Of a DNA stretch of 32,775 bases, positions 1 through 7,041 are shown piece after piece. The DNA is taken from positions 1 to 32,775 of the forward strand of contig CAJUNG010000015.1 in the NCBI GenBank assembly GCA_910587725.1, read 5' to 3'. The stretch comes from an uncultured Bacilli bacterium. GTDB taxonomy: Bacteria > Bacillota_I > Bacilli_A > RF39 > UBA660. Within the stretch, counting starts at the first letter, position 1. Each line of letters opens with the position of its first letter. The notes beneath the pieces are model-generated. The model was not told the origin of the DNA. It ran no database searches and was given only the letters and a program-made list of their open reading frames with translations. Both the position numbers and the translations under genes were made by a program.

Positions 1-71
1 GAATATTTGAAGTATTTCAAAACATTATTGACTTTTTTCTTGCGATTGCCCTATGAACTGACTAAAAAAAC

Positions 72-99
72 TTTACAAATGATAAAAATCTGCTATAAT
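72..99 (+). promoter_or_regulatory. Promoter of the pheST T-box transcript
   Basis: TTTACA at 72-77 and TATAAT at 94-99 are separated by 16 bases. TGC directly before the -10 box makes it an extended -10 element. Transcription would start near 106, just before stem I of the T-box leader. Confidence 0.75.
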
Positions 100-105
100 T
101 GATAA

Positions 106-333
106 GTGTTAAGAAAAAAGACGTTGAAGAAAAATCTAGTAGAGTTATTTTTCCTTAAGAAGAGAGATTGTGGTTGGTGAAAACAATCAGGGAAATAATT
201 TGAAATTTCGTTTTTTAGAGTTCCTACTTTAGTAGGCGCAAAACTTATTTGCGTTAAAAATTTGAGATAGAAGAATCTATGAAATAAGGTGGTACCACGA
301 GTTGTTCGTCCTTAAAAATAGATTCTTTTTTTC
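106..333 (+). promoter_or_regulatory. T-box leader, phenylalanine type, upstream of pheS
   Basis: This is a T-box riboswitch that senses uncharged tRNA-Phe and permits read-through into pheST. The conserved T-box AAGGTGGTACCACG lies at 286-299. The attenuator stem pairs AGAATCTA (272-279) with TAGATTCT (320-327) and is followed by a T run. A small hairpin CCTAC/GTAGG near 223-236 is the stem III candidate. The specifier candidate is TTC (Phe) at 207-209, just 5' of the closing strand of stem I. I placed the specifier by analogy with the other two leaders in this window, not by a full fold. Confidence 0.9.
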
Positions 334-358
334 TTCAACAAGGGAAAGGATGAAATTT

Positions 359-1411
359 ATGGAAGAAAAGAAAGACTATATTTTAGAAACATTGGAAAAT
401 GACTTAAAACAGATAACTACTGAGCAACAATTAATTGAGTTAAAAAGTAAATATCTAGGAAAAAAGGGTCTTGTGACAGAACTTACTAGTAATATGCGTG
501 AGTTAACGGAAGAGCAAAGAAGAGAAGTGGGAGCAGTTGCAGGAGAGGTTCGTTCTATTGTTACGGAGAAGATTAATGCACTTAGTTGTCAAATCCAAGA
601 AAAAATCTTGAATGAGAAGTTGGAAAAAGAAAAAATTGACATTAGTTTACCAAGCAAAAAGGTGAGAAGAGGAAGTCGTCATCCTTTTCATCGCATTATT
701 GAAGATGTTGAAGATTTCTTTGTTTCTATGGGATATGATGTTGTTCGTGGACCGGAATTAGAAACTGATGAAAATTGCTTTCAAAGATTAAATGTTCCTT
801 TAGGTCATCCGGCTCGTGATGCTCAAGATACTTTTTATATCGACGAGGAGTACCTTCTTCGGACGCAGACTTCTAGTGTACAAGCTCGTACAATGCAGGA
901 AAATCAAGAAAAGACACCGATTCGTATGATTTGTCCAGGAAAGGTTTACAGAAGAGATGATGATGCTACACATTCTCATCAATTCGGTCAAGTTGAGGGG
1001 CTCGTCATTGATAAAGATATTTCCCTTGCTGATTTGAAAGGCACACTTGAGTTATTTGCTAAGAAAATGTTAGGTGAGAATACTAGGGTTCGTTTTCGTC
1101 CAAGTTTCTTCCCTTTTACTGAACCATCTGTTGAGGTGGATGTCAGTTGCTTTAAATGTGGAGGAACAGGATGTCCGCTTTGTAAAAAAACAGGTTGGAT
1201 AGAAGTTTTAGGGGCAGGAATGGTTCATCCGAATGTTCTTCGCATGGGAGGATACGACCCGGAAGTTTGGACTGGTTTTGCTTTTGGAACAGGACTAGAT
1301 AGATTTGCTATGTTTCGGTATGCGATTCCCGATATCCGTTATTTATATACCAATGATGTTCGCTTTTTAGAACAATTTGATAGAAAGGATGAAGAAAATG
1401 AAGTTAAGTAG
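359..1411 (+). CDS. pheS: Phenylalanine--tRNA ligase alpha subunit
   Basis: This is the catalytic alpha subunit of the cytoplasmic (alpha-beta)2 enzyme that charges tRNA-Phe. The N-terminal ~85 residues form the coiled-coil tRNA-binding arm. The class II core follows, with motif 2 (YRRDDDATHSHQFGQVEG), the FRPSFFPFTEPSVEVDV stretch and motif 3 (GFAFGTGLDRFAM). A four-Cys insertion (CFKCGGTGCPLC), common in Firmicutes PheS, sits in the core. The product is 350 residues, normal for the family. I chose the ATG at 359 because AAAGGA at 345-350 lies 8 bases upstream. The in-frame ATG at 350 would have no usable spacing, and homologues begin MEEK-like. It overlaps pheT by 14 bases and is controlled by the Phe T-box. 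Confidence 0.96.
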   Translation: MEEKKDYILETLENDLKQITTEQQLIELKSKYLGKKGLVTELTSNMRELTEEQRREVGAVAGEVRSIVTEKINALSCQIQEKILNEKLEKEKIDISLPSKKVRRGSRHPFHRIIEDVEDFFVSMGYDVVRGPELETDENCFQRLNVPLGHPARDAQDTFYIDEEYLLRTQTSSVQARTMQENQEKTPIRMICPGKVYRRDDDATHSHQFGQVEGLVIDKDISLADLKGTLELFAKKMLGENTRVRFRPSFFPFTEPSVEVDVSCFKCGGTGCPLCKKTGWIEVLGAGMVHPNVLRMGGYDPEVWTGFAFGTGLDRFAMFRYAIPDIRYLYTNDVRFLEQFDRKDEENEVK

Positions 1412-3761
1412 AAATTTTGTTCGCGAATATGTAGATATTCCTGTAGATACAAAGACACTTGCCGAAGATATGACTTCGATTGGAAATGAATATGACTCAG
1501 TTGTTCCATTAATTCCTTGTACGAATCTTGTTGTTGGAGAAGTGTTAGATTGCATTGACCATCCAGATAGTGACCATTTACATGTTTGTAAAGTAAATGT
1601 TGGTAATGAAGTTTTACAAATTGTTTGTGGTGCACCTAATGTTCGTACAGGATTAAAAGTAATTGTTGCACTTTCTGGAGCAAATCTTCCTGGAGGGATT
1701 ATCAAAAAAGGTGTTATTCGTGGTGTTGAATCTAATGGAATGCTTTGTTCAATGGCAGAACTTGGACTTGAGCATAAATATTTAAAAGAAGAAGATAGTG
1801 CGGGAATTCATGAACTTCCCTTGGAGGCAAAGGTGGGGGAAGATGCAATTTCCTACCTAGAAATGGATGATGAAATTATCGATTTTGAACTCACTTCTAA
1901 TCGTGGAGATTTATTAAGTATTTTAGGAATGGCTTATGAAATCGGAGCACTTTATCAAAAACCAGTAAAAGATATTGACCTTACGTTTAAGGAAAATAAA
2001 GAAGATATTCACGATTTGTTTTCGATAGATATCCAAACTGAACAATGTTCGTTGTTTCTTGCAAAAATGGTGAAAAATGTGGTTATTAAAGAAAGTCCAA
2101 CATTCATTAAAAATCGCTTGATTGCTAGTGGAATTCGTCCGATTAATAATGTTGTCGATATTTCTAATTACGTTATGTTAGAAACTGGTCAGCCACTTCA
2201 TTATTATGACTATGACCGTCTTGGAAACTATCTTTCCGTAAGAATGGCGAAAGAAGGGGAAGAGTTAACTACGTTAGATGGACAAAAAAGAATTCTTTCT
2301 TCTTCTGATATTGTCATTGCTGATAAAAATTCTGCAATTGGACTTGCTGGGGTTATGGGGGGACTAACTACAGAAATTGAAGATGATACCAAAAATATTG
2401 TGATTGAATCCGCTATATTTGATGCAACTAGTATTCGTAGAACTTCTAAAAAGGTTCTTCGTAGTGAAGCAAGTATTCGCTTTGAAAAGGGACTAGATGC
2501 TAAACGAACTTATATGGCAATGATGCGTAGTTGTCATCTGTTAGAAAAATATGCAGATGCCGAGATTGTTTCTGGAATCGTTGAATATAATCATGCAGAT
2601 ATGTCTGATCGATTAATTGAAATTACCGTGTCTAAAATCAATAAAATTTTGGGAACCACAATTGAGAAATCATCAATTCTTACGATTTTTACTGATTTAG
2701 GATTTTGTGTAGAAGAAAGAAGCGAAGATTTACTTGTTGTTCATGTACCAAGTAGAAGAGGAGATATTTCCATCGTTGAAGATTTAATCGAAGAAGTTGG
2801 ACGAATGTATGGAATCGATAAAATTGAGGGACATCAAATGGTTCTTCCTGTAAAACCGGGTTATGTCAACAAAGATAATCGTTATATAAGGAATAAATTA
2901 ACCTCTTTGGGTCTTAATGAAACTTTGAGTTATGCATTAATTAAAGATAGTGATGTTCATACTTATTCCGATGATGAATTTGAGATGGTTCGTATATTAG
3001 ATCCGATGACTGAAGATAGAAATACGCTTCGTTATAATATTTTACCTTCTTTGATGTATATCTATGAGTATAATAAAAAACATGGAAATAAAGATGTTTC
3101 TATTTATGAAATTGGTGCTTGTTTTTCTAAAGGAGAAACCGGTTATTTTGAAGAGGAAAAACTAGGTATTTTAATGTCTGGAGATTATGGTCTTTCTTTA
3201 ACGAATACGAAAGTAGACTTTTATATATTAAAAGGAATACTAGAAGAATTATTAGAGTCTCTCGGATACAAAAATCGTTATCGTTTTGTTGAGAAGACTT
3301 ATTCTTATTTACATCCAGGTCAAAGTGCAGCCCTTATTTTAAATAATGTAGAAGTGGGTCTTATCGGAAAAATTCATCCGAATATCACTAAAGATTCTGT
3401 TTTTGTTGCTGAATTACAGCTTGAGAAAATATTCGATTTCCGTGTTAAGAAAATGCAATATAAAGAATTTTCAAGATATCCTACTGTTTCTAAGGACGTT
3501 GCGTTTGTCGTTTCTTCAGATACGCCATCTAGTAAGGTAGAAGAACAAATTAAGAAATCTGGGGGAAAACTTTTAACGAATATCCGAATTTTCGATGTCT
3601 ATAAAGGTGAAAATGTTGGTCAAGATGAGAAATCTCTTGCTTATACGTTAACTTTTTCTGATGCTACACGTACACTTACAGAAGAAGAAGTTATGGTGGT
3701 ATTTAACAAAATTATGAATGAGGTGTCTAATCGACTTGGTGCTAAAGTTCGGGATGAATAA
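1398..3761 (+). CDS. pheT: Phenylalanine--tRNA ligase beta subunit
   Basis: This is the beta subunit, which contributes tRNA binding and editing of Tyr-tRNA-Phe. Domains in order: an EMAP/OB-fold tRNA-binding domain at about residues 40-150 (the HPDSDHLHVCKV and CGAPNVRTG stretches), B3/B4 editing region (~200-390), B5, and a C-terminal FDX-ACB anticodon-binding domain at ~695-787 (FSRYPTVSKDVAFVV). The product is 787 residues, close to the bacillary length. The start is the ATG at 1398, with AAAGGA at 1384-1389 eight bases upstream; the homologous N-terminus (MKLSRNFVREYVD) fits this. It overlaps the end of pheS, so the two are translationally coupled. Confidence 0.96.
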   Translation: MKLSRNFVREYVDIPVDTKTLAEDMTSIGNEYDSVVPLIPCTNLVVGEVLDCIDHPDSDHLHVCKVNVGNEVLQIVCGAPNVRTGLKVIVALSGANLPGGIIKKGVIRGVESNGMLCSMAELGLEHKYLKEEDSAGIHELPLEAKVGEDAISYLEMDDEIIDFELTSNRGDLLSILGMAYEIGALYQKPVKDIDLTFKENKEDIHDLFSIDIQTEQCSLFLAKMVKNVVIKESPTFIKNRLIASGIRPINNVVDISNYVMLETGQPLHYYDYDRLGNYLSVRMAKEGEELTTLDGQKRILSSSDIVIADKNSAIGLAGVMGGLTTEIEDDTKNIVIESAIFDATSIRRTSKKVLRSEASIRFEKGLDAKRTYMAMMRSCHLLEKYADAEIVSGIVEYNHADMSDRLIEITVSKINKILGTTIEKSSILTIFTDLGFCVEERSEDLLVVHVPSRRGDISIVEDLIEEVGRMYGIDKIEGHQMVLPVKPGYVNKDNRYIRNKLTSLGLNETLSYALIKDSDVHTYSDDEFEMVRILDPMTEDRNTLRYNILPSLMYIYEYNKKHGNKDVSIYEIGACFSKGETGYFEEEKLGILMSGDYGLSLTNTKVDFYILKGILEELLESLGYKNRYRFVEKTYSYLHPGQSAALILNNVEVGLIGKIHPNITKDSVFVAELQLEKIFDFRVKKMQYKEFSRYPTVSKDVAFVVSSDTPSSKVEEQIKKSGGKLLTNIRIFDVYKGENVGQDEKSLAYTLTFSDATRTLTEEEVMVVFNKIMNEVSNRLGAKVRDE

Positions 3762-3828
3762 AGATAGATGAGAATTGATTTAAGAGAGGCATTGTAGATT
3801 CATTTCTTATTTTCCTTTTCTTCAACAA

Positions 3829-3870
3829 AAAAAGTGATATTAAACTTGATTAAGGTTTTATCACTTTTTC
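3829..3870. terminator. Bidirectional terminator between pheT and sspI
   Basis: AAAAAGTGATA (3829-3839) pairs with TATCACTTTTT (3859-3869). A-rich and T-rich flanks serve both directions, so it ends rightward pheST and leftward sspI transcripts. Confidence 0.85.
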
Positions 3871-3873
3871 TTT

Positions 3874-4092
3874 TTATTTTGCTTCTCCAGTAATTCTTTT
3901 CTTTAATGATTCTAACATTTGTGTTTTGACTTCCTCACTTGCATCTAACCAAACGAGTTCGAAGAAAACACCCATTCCTGGAAGCGTGATTTCATCTTTA
4001 TTTTGAATTGATTCTTCGATTGCTGCTCGAAGCGTATTCATGTCGTCTCCTTTAAAGTTATTAATAATGTGACTTCTGATATCTAAATCCAT
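3874..4092 (-). CDS. sspI: Small acid-soluble spore protein I (SspI family)
   Basis: The product is a 72-residue SspI-type spore protein, a minor SASP made in the forespore. The protein begins MDLDIRSHIINNF and carries the family hallmark LPGMGVFFELVW at residues 38-49, followed by an EEVKTQMLESL helix. This matches recalled B. subtilis SspI (71 residues, LPGLGVLFEVIW) along its length. In B. subtilis sspI also lies next to pheS, so gene order supports the call. The ATG at 4092 has the strong site AAAGGATGGAG just upstream. GTATA (4144-4140), 18 bases and CAATATA (4121-4115) is a weak match to a forespore sigma-G promoter; it is a candidate only. The gene implies that the organism, or a recent ancestor, forms endospores. 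Confidence 0.88.
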   Translation of the reverse strand: MDLDIRSHIINNFKGDDMNTLRAAIEESIQNKDEITLPGMGVFFELVWLDASEEVKTQMLESLKKRITGEAK

Positions 4093-4241
4093 AATTCTCC
4101 ATCCTTTCTAGTTATATATTGGTGTATTTTTCTTCTTCTTATACAATTTTTAAAAAATTATGGTATTTTAGAACTTTGACAATTAAACATTCTATGACAT
4201 GCTTCTATTATAGTAAAGAAAGTAGCTAAGATTCTTTAAAT

Positions 4242-4438
4242 TTAAATTATCGTGGTTAGATAGATTTTACACAAAGTTTTTGCACTCTCGTACCATTCAT
4301 CAATTTTAGCATTCTTGATAGCATCTCTAAATTCTTTTACTTCTTTTTTCTTTTTTTTGGTCAACTTTCTTCTCTTGTCATTATTTTTAATACCTGGTAT
4401 TTTATGTAACCATTGCGAATTCTCTTTTTTTGTTTCAT
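4242..4438 (-). pseudogene. Small third frame of the AbiE operon, broken or frameshifted at an A7 run
   Basis: An ATG at 4438-4436 follows the abiEii stop by three bases and has GAGG eight bases upstream, so it looks like a real coupled start. In frame it gives only 25 codons. A shift of -1 at the heptamer A AAA AAG (4430-4424) opens 60 further codons to TAA at 4244-4242. The resulting ~65-residue product is very lysine-rich (KKKKKEVKEF) and ends with a more ordinary stretch (IDEWYESAKTLCKIYL). The heptamer is in the correct phase for dnaX-type slippage. A one-base homopolymer deletion in a decaying gene, or a sequencing error, is equally possible. I do not recognise the product. The rest of 4093-4441 holds only the sspI upstream region. 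Confidence 0.4.
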
Positions 4439-4441
4439 AAA

Positions 4442-5263
4442 TTAAACCTCAATTTTTACAAAAGAATTAAAATATTCTATTACATTACCAATAACGTCGT
4501 TTACAGGAATATTTAGCCAATTGACTTTTGGATCATTTAACATATTAAAATATCTTTCTGAACTTAAAATTTCATTTATTCTCATTACTATATCCGTTAT
4601 ATTGTTTTCTTTCATATTGGCATTGTTAAATATTAAAATATTAAAATAATTATCTAATTTTTTCTTATCAATTCCTGCTATATTAATTAAATAGTAGAAA
4701 TCAAATAAATCCTTATATCTTGTAGATCTAAAACCTAGTTTCAATAAAGATTTAAGTTTTTCTGTTAGTATTTGTTCTTTTGAATTAATAAGTAAATTAG
4801 CGCTTTGACCAATAATATCAAAACAAAAACAATAGTCATCTTGTGCAATATCAAATTGTTTGTGTACACCAATATCTAATTTGGTATTGATTATATTTTT
4901 AACAGAGTCTGATAGCTCTATATTGACTCTTTTTCCATCATAATCTTGGTGATGAAGTTTTTTTATGGTTCCAATAATAGATATTTTAATATTATCATTG
5001 ACATAATTTAACTTTTCAATAAAATTCTTGATAGAATCATCTTCTAAAGAATATTTAATAAAATCTAAATCAAGATCTCTAGTTGCTCTACGAATGTCTT
5101 TTGAAATAGAGTGCATTACAACACCACCTTTAATGGTAATATTATCTCGGAAACTGCTATTTGATATTTTTAATAGTAAAATATCTTGGCATACTTTAGA
5201 ACTAGCATCTGCATATTCATATCCTATATTTGTATATTCTTCTATCATTTTTTCAATATTCAT
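4442..5263 (-). CDS. AbiEii-family nucleotidyltransferase toxin
   Basis: This is the toxin half of an AbiE-like type IV toxin-antitoxin pair. The family are DNA polymerase beta-like nucleotidyltransferases that inhibit growth; some members modify tRNA 3' ends, but the target here is unknown. Seen in the 273-residue product: KGG at 45-47, the nucleotidyltransferase acidic motif TRDLDLD at 61-67, TEKL at ~167-170, and the family signature RYKDLFDFYYL at 182-192. Its ATG overlaps the antitoxin stop by one base (TAATG), which implies coupled translation. It is strongly AT-rich, rich in Asn, Lys and Ile, and oriented against its neighbours. That suits an acquired accessory module. Confidence 0.85.
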   Translation of the reverse strand: MNIEKMIEEYTNIGYEYADASSKVCQDILLLKISNSSFRDNITIKGGVVMHSISKDIRRATRDLDLDFIKYSLEDDSIKNFIEKLNYVNDNIKISIIGTIKKLHHQDYDGKRVNIELSDSVKNIINTKLDIGVHKQFDIAQDDYCFCFDIIGQSANLLINSKEQILTEKLKSLLKLGFRSTRYKDLFDFYYLINIAGIDKKKLDNYFNILIFNNANMKENNITDIVMRINEILSSERYFNMLNDPKVNWLNIPVNDVIGNVIEYFNSFVKIEV

Positions 5264-5805
5264 TAAAATACCTCTCTTTGTAATGCTTCTGATAAGTTTA
5301 AATCATTTTTAAATAATGATAAATATTTTTCTATCTTTTTCATATCTAATTCATCAATAATTTCTCTGTAATTAGCAATAATTTCTTTATAATAATCAAA
5401 AGAAATTTGTTTTCTTTTTCTTATAAGTTCAATAAGCAATCTTTCCTTATCATACATATGCACATCTTGATTACTTATCTTTACAATAGTTTTACCTTCA
5501 TCCAAAATATTTTTTTCCATAAATATTTGGACTATTTTATCATTTTTAATTGAACGATATTTTCTAGGTGTAGCAAGATAAACTTTATTTGGAATAACAT
5601 CAGTTAAATTATAATAATAGAATGCAGAATCCATTGTAATAACTGCATAAGGATATTTTTTAGAATATAGTATTAAAGGATTAACAATTTTTTTATCAGA
5701 ATATATACCATGTTCTAATTTATATATTTCTTCAGTTTTTAATGCCTTTTGAATATTATACCTAGTTCCATATTTTTTTATTAATTCATTATGTGAATAT
5801 AACAT
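5263..5805 (-). CDS. AbiEi-like antitoxin / transcriptional repressor
   Basis: This is the antitoxin half of the AbiE pair. It probably represses its own operon and counteracts the toxin without direct protein binding, as known for type IV systems. The N-terminal ~50 residues (LIKKYGTRYNIQKAL, then IYKLEHGIYSD) match the winged-helix domain of the AbiEi family. The middle part (YAVITMDSAFYYYNLTD, then VYLATPRKYRSIKN) matches the rest of it. Length is 180 residues. I chose the ATG at 5805 because AGGTGA lies six bases upstream; a GTG nine bases earlier sits inside that site. Promoter and operator lie immediately upstream at 5824-5877. Confidence 0.8.
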   Translation of the reverse strand: MLYSHNELIKKYGTRYNIQKALKTEEIYKLEHGIYSDKKIVNPLILYSKKYPYAVITMDSAFYYYNLTDVIPNKVYLATPRKYRSIKNDKIVQIFMEKNILDEGKTIVKISNQDVHMYDKERLLIELIRKRKQISFDYYKEIIANYREIIDELDMKKIEKYLSLFKNDLNLSEALQREVF

Positions 5806-5823
5806 ATTCTTCACCTCACAATC

Positions 5824-5852
5824 ATTTTAACATAATGTTAGGCAAAAATCAA
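5824..5852 (-). promoter_or_regulatory. Promoter of the AbiE operon
   Basis: On the minus strand TTGATT (5852-5847) and TAAAAT (5829-5824) are 17 bases apart. The start would fall near 5817, giving a very short leader with the antitoxin ribosome binding site. The spacer and -10 box are covered by one palindromic operator half. Confidence 0.75.
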
Positions 5853-5877
5853 TAAAACGCCTAACATTATGTTAAAA
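5825..5877. repeat. Perfect 19-bp inverted repeat, putative AbiEi operator
   Basis: TTTTAACATAATGTTAGGC (5825-5843) and its exact reverse complement (5859-5877) flank 15 bases. Each arm contains a 13-bp palindrome, TAACATAATGTTA (5828-5840) and TAACATTATGTTA (5862-5874), centred 34 bases apart. The layout fits two dimer-binding sites flanking and overlapping the AbiE promoter. AbiEi repressors are known to bind paired inverted repeats at their own promoters; that this is the site here is inference. Confidence 0.75.
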
Positions 5878-6041
5878 AAATGAAAATATAACTACCAGGG
5901 AAAACTAGAGTTTTAGAAGTAATAATTTGTTACTATCATGTTACTAATGAACTTTAATTTAACTTACTGAACTTATCTGAAAAGTTCGGTAATTCCTTAT
6001 ATTTCCTTGATTTATGACATCTATGAAATTGAACTATTTTA

Positions 6042-6050
6042 TGTTATACT
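6042..6050 (+). promoter_or_regulatory. Extended -10 promoter of the YgjP-like gene
   Basis: TGTTATACT is an extended -10 element. There is no good -35 box; TATGAA at 6022-6027 is the only weak candidate at 17 bases. Confidence 0.5.
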
Positions 6051-6086
6051 GTTTTTAAATCTTGGATTTAGTAGGGAATGATTTTG

Positions 6087-6725
6087 ATGAACGTCGTATT
6101 GGGTGGAATTGAAAGAGAAGTTTTTATTCTTCGAAAGCGAAATAATAAACATACTTATTTGCGGGTAAAAGAAGATTACAATTTATATGTGACAACGAAC
6201 TTGTTCACTACAAAAAAAGAAATTGAGGCGATGATAAAAAAGGACTATCCAGTTGTTTTGAAAATGTATGAGCAACAGGTGAAATTAAAAGAAAAGGCTT
6301 CTGAATTTTGGTATTTAGGAAAAAAGTATGATGTGGTTCGTATTTCTGGAAACGATATCTACTTTGGTGAAAGAAAAGTTTTCATCGGTTGTGATTTGGA
6401 TTTAGATAAATGGTATAAAAAGGAAGCAAAACGAATTTTTAAAGAACATTTTGATGTTTGTTATCAAGCATTTACTAGGGATATTCCGTATCCTAGACTC
6501 CGTATTCGTAAGATGAAGACGAGATGGGGTGTCTGTAATTATAAGGAAATCGTTGTTACCTTAAACTTAGATTTAATTTTTCATGATACAACTTGGTTAG
6601 ATTATGTTATTTTTCATGAACTTTCGCACTTAATCGAGCATAATCATTCTTCCGCTTTTTGGAAAGTTGTAGAAGAGAACTATCCAAATTATAAAAACAT
6701 TCGGCGAAAGATGAGAGAAATTTAA
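6087..6725 (+). CDS. YgjP-like (DUF45) M48-type zinc metallopeptidase
   Basis: A cytosolic single-domain protein of the YgjP/DUF45 family, related to M48 and SprT-type zinc peptidases; its physiological substrate is unknown. The zinc motif HELSH is at residues 177-181, followed by HNHSSAFW (185-192), the family's third-ligand region. Upstream is the family block KMKTRWGVCN with a following LNLDLI strand. The product is 212 residues, normal for the family. I start at the ATG at 6087 because AGGGA at 6073-6077 is nine bases upstream; the in-frame ATG at 6078 abuts that site. It is monocistronic and followed by the Thr T-box promoter. Confidence 0.82.
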   Translation: MNVVLGGIEREVFILRKRNNKHTYLRVKEDYNLYVTTNLFTTKKEIEAMIKKDYPVVLKMYEQQVKLKEKASEFWYLGKKYDVVRISGNDIYFGERKVFIGCDLDLDKWYKKEAKRIFKEHFDVCYQAFTRDIPYPRLRIRKMKTRWGVCNYKEIVVTLNLDLIFHDTTWLDYVIFHELSHLIEHNHSSAFWKVVEENYPNYKNIRRKMREI

Positions 6726-6763
6726 TTGTTTGCTAAAATTTGCCTTAAAAGTAAGTAGGGTGA

Positions 6764-6791
6764 TTGACAAATACGTTTAATTTGATATACT
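6764..6791 (+). promoter_or_regulatory. Promoter of the threonine T-box operon
   Basis: TTGACA (6764-6769), 16 bases, then TATACT (6786-6791) with TGA before it (extended -10). Confidence 0.75.
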
Positions 6792-6797
6792 TGTTTT

Positions 6798-7019
6798 AAG
6801 TGATAAAAACAAAGATGAAAGACATGACCTTTATTTGATTTTTAGAAAAGAGAATTTATCCTTAGGTGAAAGATAGATAGAAATCATAAAGTGTTACTCC
6901 TTTCTAGTGGACCGTAATGGGATTCCCGGTGAAATGCCGTTATTTGAATTAAGTAAAATTTAGGATGGTACCGCGTTTTCGCTCCTGTTTGTAAGAAATC
7001 TTGCAAATGGGAGTTTTTT
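6798..7019 (+). promoter_or_regulatory. T-box leader, threonine type, upstream of rnr-thrS
   Basis: The T-box core AGGATGGTACCGCG is at 6962-6975. The attenuator is a 14-bp stem with G-U pairs, 6982-6995 with 7000-7013, followed by a run of T. Stem I appears to close with GAAAG (6817-6821) and CTTTC (6900-6904). ACT (Thr) at 6896-6898 stands just 5' of the closing strand, the same relative position as the specifiers in the Phe and Val leaders. Thr specificity also fits thrS as the second gene. The unusual point is that the first gene is rnr. Confidence 0.88.
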
Positions 7020-7041
7020 TAATTCTTAAGGGGGTGTTTTT

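Noticed and set aside
1..102. Open frames at the left edge (one stopping at 54-56, another at 100-102) that could be the tail of an upstream gene.
   Set aside because: Both are too short to judge and one runs through the pheS promoter. No motif is recognisable and neither can be preferred.
1339..1705. Leftward frames across the pheS-pheT junction.
   Set aside because: They are antisense to well-supported synthetase genes and have no start signals.
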